Assembly (NCBI GenBank): GCA_030374765.1 | Contig: JARGXX010000022.1 | Coordinates: 1,116,001 to 1,180,000 of the forward strand | Length of the DNA stretch: 64,000 nucleotides | Source of the DNA: Agarophyton chilense | Lineage: Eukaryota; Rhodophyta; Florideophyceae; Gracilariales; Gracilariaceae | Direction: 5' to 3' | Shown: positions 62,209-64,000 of the stretch, piece by piece | How the letters are laid out: each line of letters opens with the position of its first letter | Numbering within the stretch: the stretch's first letter is position 1 | Notes under the pieces: model-generated | Seen by the model: the letters and a program-made list of their open reading frames with translations, nothing else | Told to the model about the DNA's origin: nothing | Database searches by the model: none | Made by a program: the position numbers and the translations under genes

Positions 62209-64000
62209 TTAGAAAGAAATAAATTTAGCCGGAATAGATTGAGGCTCTTGCCAAGTGTCTTCTTCAGGCGCGTAGGCGAACCAACGGACGCAATAGCGCA
62301 TATTCCTATCTTCTCCCAGATCGGCGGAGATGATGCGATCATTCATGAATTCAGGTTGTTGTTCATTCTCCCGAAGGAGAGTGTATTCCAGTTGGACGAA
62401 TCCATCGGAGTCGGTTTGAAGAGATGTGTCGTCGTCCTTGGAATTGATCATCAAGTCCATGGGGCTATTCGGGTCTGCGAGAACTGCCTTAGAGGGTGTG
62501 GGGACTTGAGCGTCGACCTGAGGTCGTAGTGATTCCGTTGGTCCAAAAGACTGGGACTTAGGTGATACGGCGGAGCTGGGGGCTCGTGTCACCCGATCAA
62601 TAGATACTGTGTCCTGTAGGCCGTCAATTAGTAACGTAATGGTATGTTGATTGGCCTTAAGAACTTTGTATGGTCCCGTAGAGCAGGGTAAGAGTTTCCG
62701 CGTAGTGCCCTCGTGGTCCTCACTGTCCTTCGGTAGCCGGTCCAGGTAAAAAAGTTCTCCTTTCCCAAAGGTCGGTGTGTTCCAAACGGCCTTATCGAAA
62801 TTGACCTTGTAACGCCGTTGGGCTTTGATCAGTATAGTTCTCGCCGATTGGATAGTGCGGTCGATGCGTCGGCGCAAGTAGCGCTTCGCCTGTGTGAGAG
62901 TCATTCCTTCGGTTATTTCTTGGGGTATGATAGACTCCTGAAGGTCAACAGCTATCGGCGGCGGCGCTCTCGTCAGCGTTAAGTCGAAAAGTGTTGTTGC
63001 CGTGGAAGCGTGCACTTGAGTGTTGTATGCATAAACCAGTGGCTCAACGTAGTCGTCCCAGTCCAATTGGTGTTCCGATACGTAGTGTGCCTATCGGTCC
63101 AGATGGGTGCGGTTGAAGCGTTCGGCTTGGCCATTAGTGTGCGGGTGGTACGCCGTGGTGGTCACATGTTTGATACCTAAGGTCGCACAAACGTGTGAAT
63201 AGAATTTGGATACGAACTGGCTGCCGTTATCTGTAAGGAGTTAGAGTGGCATGCTATATGGATATATCCAGTGGTACGAGAAGGCCGTGGCGACATCCGT
63301 GGCTGTTGTCTTCTCTAAGGGTAGTGCTCGGGTAAGTTTGGTAGACCTATCTGTTATAACCAAGACAAACCGTTTTCCATGGGACGACTTAGGCAAAGGC
63401 CCAAGTATATCCATCGCGATGAATTCCATCGGACCTGCGGCGGTAAAGAGCTTCCGTTTGGCCTGATGGTTGGCGCGAGACCCTCGGATTTGTGCGCACG
63501 ATGTGCAGTTCCGTGTGCCTTGCCCTAGGGCCTGCGCCATTAGTGGCCAGTAAAAGAACCTCAGTACGGTCTGGTACATTCTTCGGCCTCCAGGGTGACC
63601 AGCCAAGCAAGGGAAATGGGCGAGGTATAGTAATCGCGCACATAGCGAAGTTGGTATTACCCGTTGGAGTGCCCCATCCAGCGCTGACTGGCGACTGTAG
63701 TCCAAATCGGTCATAGTCGAACAGGCATCCACGGGTTCGTACCAATTGGGCTGTTTCCTTGCAGTACACGTGTTCGACCTGCGTCTGTAGAATTTCCTCA
63801 ATAGTTATCGGGAGGAGCTCTTTTTCCTTCGGGGCTATCGCGTTAACCTGAGGTGGTGTCAATTGGGCGGTACTGTCTCCCAGTCCAATAGTTGTACATC
63901 GTTCTCCTTTACCTCAGCATCCCTCGATTGCATTATACCCATAAGGTCATTCGTTTCCGTATAGACCTGAGGTCCATCGTCTGTAAAGGGGGTAGGAAAT
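62209..64000 (-). pseudogene. pol: pol-E region (integrase and chromodomain), continues off window
   Basis: On the minus strand from the right: a tail that leads into the integrase zinc region (HFPCLAGHPGGRRMYQTVLRFFYWP with CTSCAQI, about 63610-63490), catalytic blocks AMDILGPLP (about 63410), NGSQFVSKF (about 63225) and NGQAERFNR (about 63130), an integrase end with AYNTQVHASTATTLFDL (about 63030), GPYKVLKANQHTITLL (about 62670), and a chromodomain-like end (MRYCVRWFAYAPEEDTWQEPQSI, about 62295-62230). It is only distantly similar to pol-A, pol-B and pol-C. It is broken, with about three breaks in view. Confidence 0.8.

Larger units (their letters stand above)
47107..64000 (-). mobile_element. 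Gyp-E: divergent gypsy chromovirus, interrupted by Gyp-C
   Basis: Gyp-E occupies 47107-50305 and 62110 to the right edge, with Gyp-C (50306-62104) inserted between its aORF and pol. Parts: 3' LTR (47107-47551), polypurine tract, aORF-E, then on the other side of Gyp-C the chromodomain, integrase and more pol. Its 5' half is outside the window. The 445-bp LTR is shorter than those of Gyp-A, Gyp-B and Gyp-C, and its proteins are clearly diverged from theirs. It is broken, with about five breaks visible. Confidence 0.75.

Overview
This window is eukaryotic nuclear DNA made mostly of stacked transposable elements, with one short island of host-type sequence. The evidence is Ty3/gypsy chromoviruses, Ty1/copia elements, DD34E Tc1/mariner transposons, a relic of the Golgi enzyme GnT-I, and primer sites that fit a eukaryotic tRNA-Tyr. 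There are no bacterial operons and no recognisable tRNA or rRNA genes. The species cannot be fixed from sequence alone. A red alga, or another transposon-rich alga or protist, is my best guess at low confidence.

Layout, left to right. 1-9494: gypsy element Gyp-A (minus strand), cut by the left window edge. 9495-14133: host island with a decayed GnT-I (MGAT1) gene and an Uma2-family nuclease-like gene with a long RRREE coiled-coil tail. 14139-21607: copia element Cop-1 (minus), flanked by AATTG duplications, with Tc1-a inserted in its 3' LTR. 22641-32194: Gyp-B (minus), flanked by ACGTG duplications and probably sitting in an older LTR remnant. 33.3-37.4 kb: decayed copia pieces. 37647-38946: Tc1-b, a second copy of the same Tc1 family. 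39.3-47.1 kb: old gypsy relic Gyp-D (minus), interrupted by an old copia relic (Cop-4). From 47107 to the right edge: Gyp-E (minus), itself interrupted by Gyp-C (plus, 50306-62104).

The main observation concerns the gypsy elements. Gyp-A, Gyp-B and Gyp-C each carry, between pol and the 3' LTR, a long extra reading frame on the opposite strand. I call it aORF. The order is 5'LTR - tRNA-Tyr-like primer site - gag - pol ending in a chromodomain, converging on aORF - polypurine tract - 3'LTR. A decayed relative is in Gyp-D, and a very divergent candidate occupies the same place in Gyp-E. I do not recognise its protein family. The elements also share paired CACGTG sites in the U3 part of their LTRs, a small hairpin just after the gag stop with pol in the -1 frame, and exact internal copies of the polypurine-tract core (CTAAGGAGGGGGA) inside pol.

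By eye the two LTRs differ at about 11 of 866 positions in Gyp-B, 7 of 374 in Cop-1 and 34 of about 915 in Gyp-C. Gyp-B and Cop-1 are therefore recent, Gyp-C is older, and Gyp-D and Cop-4 are much older. All LTR elements here are treated as fossils and only their parts are described.
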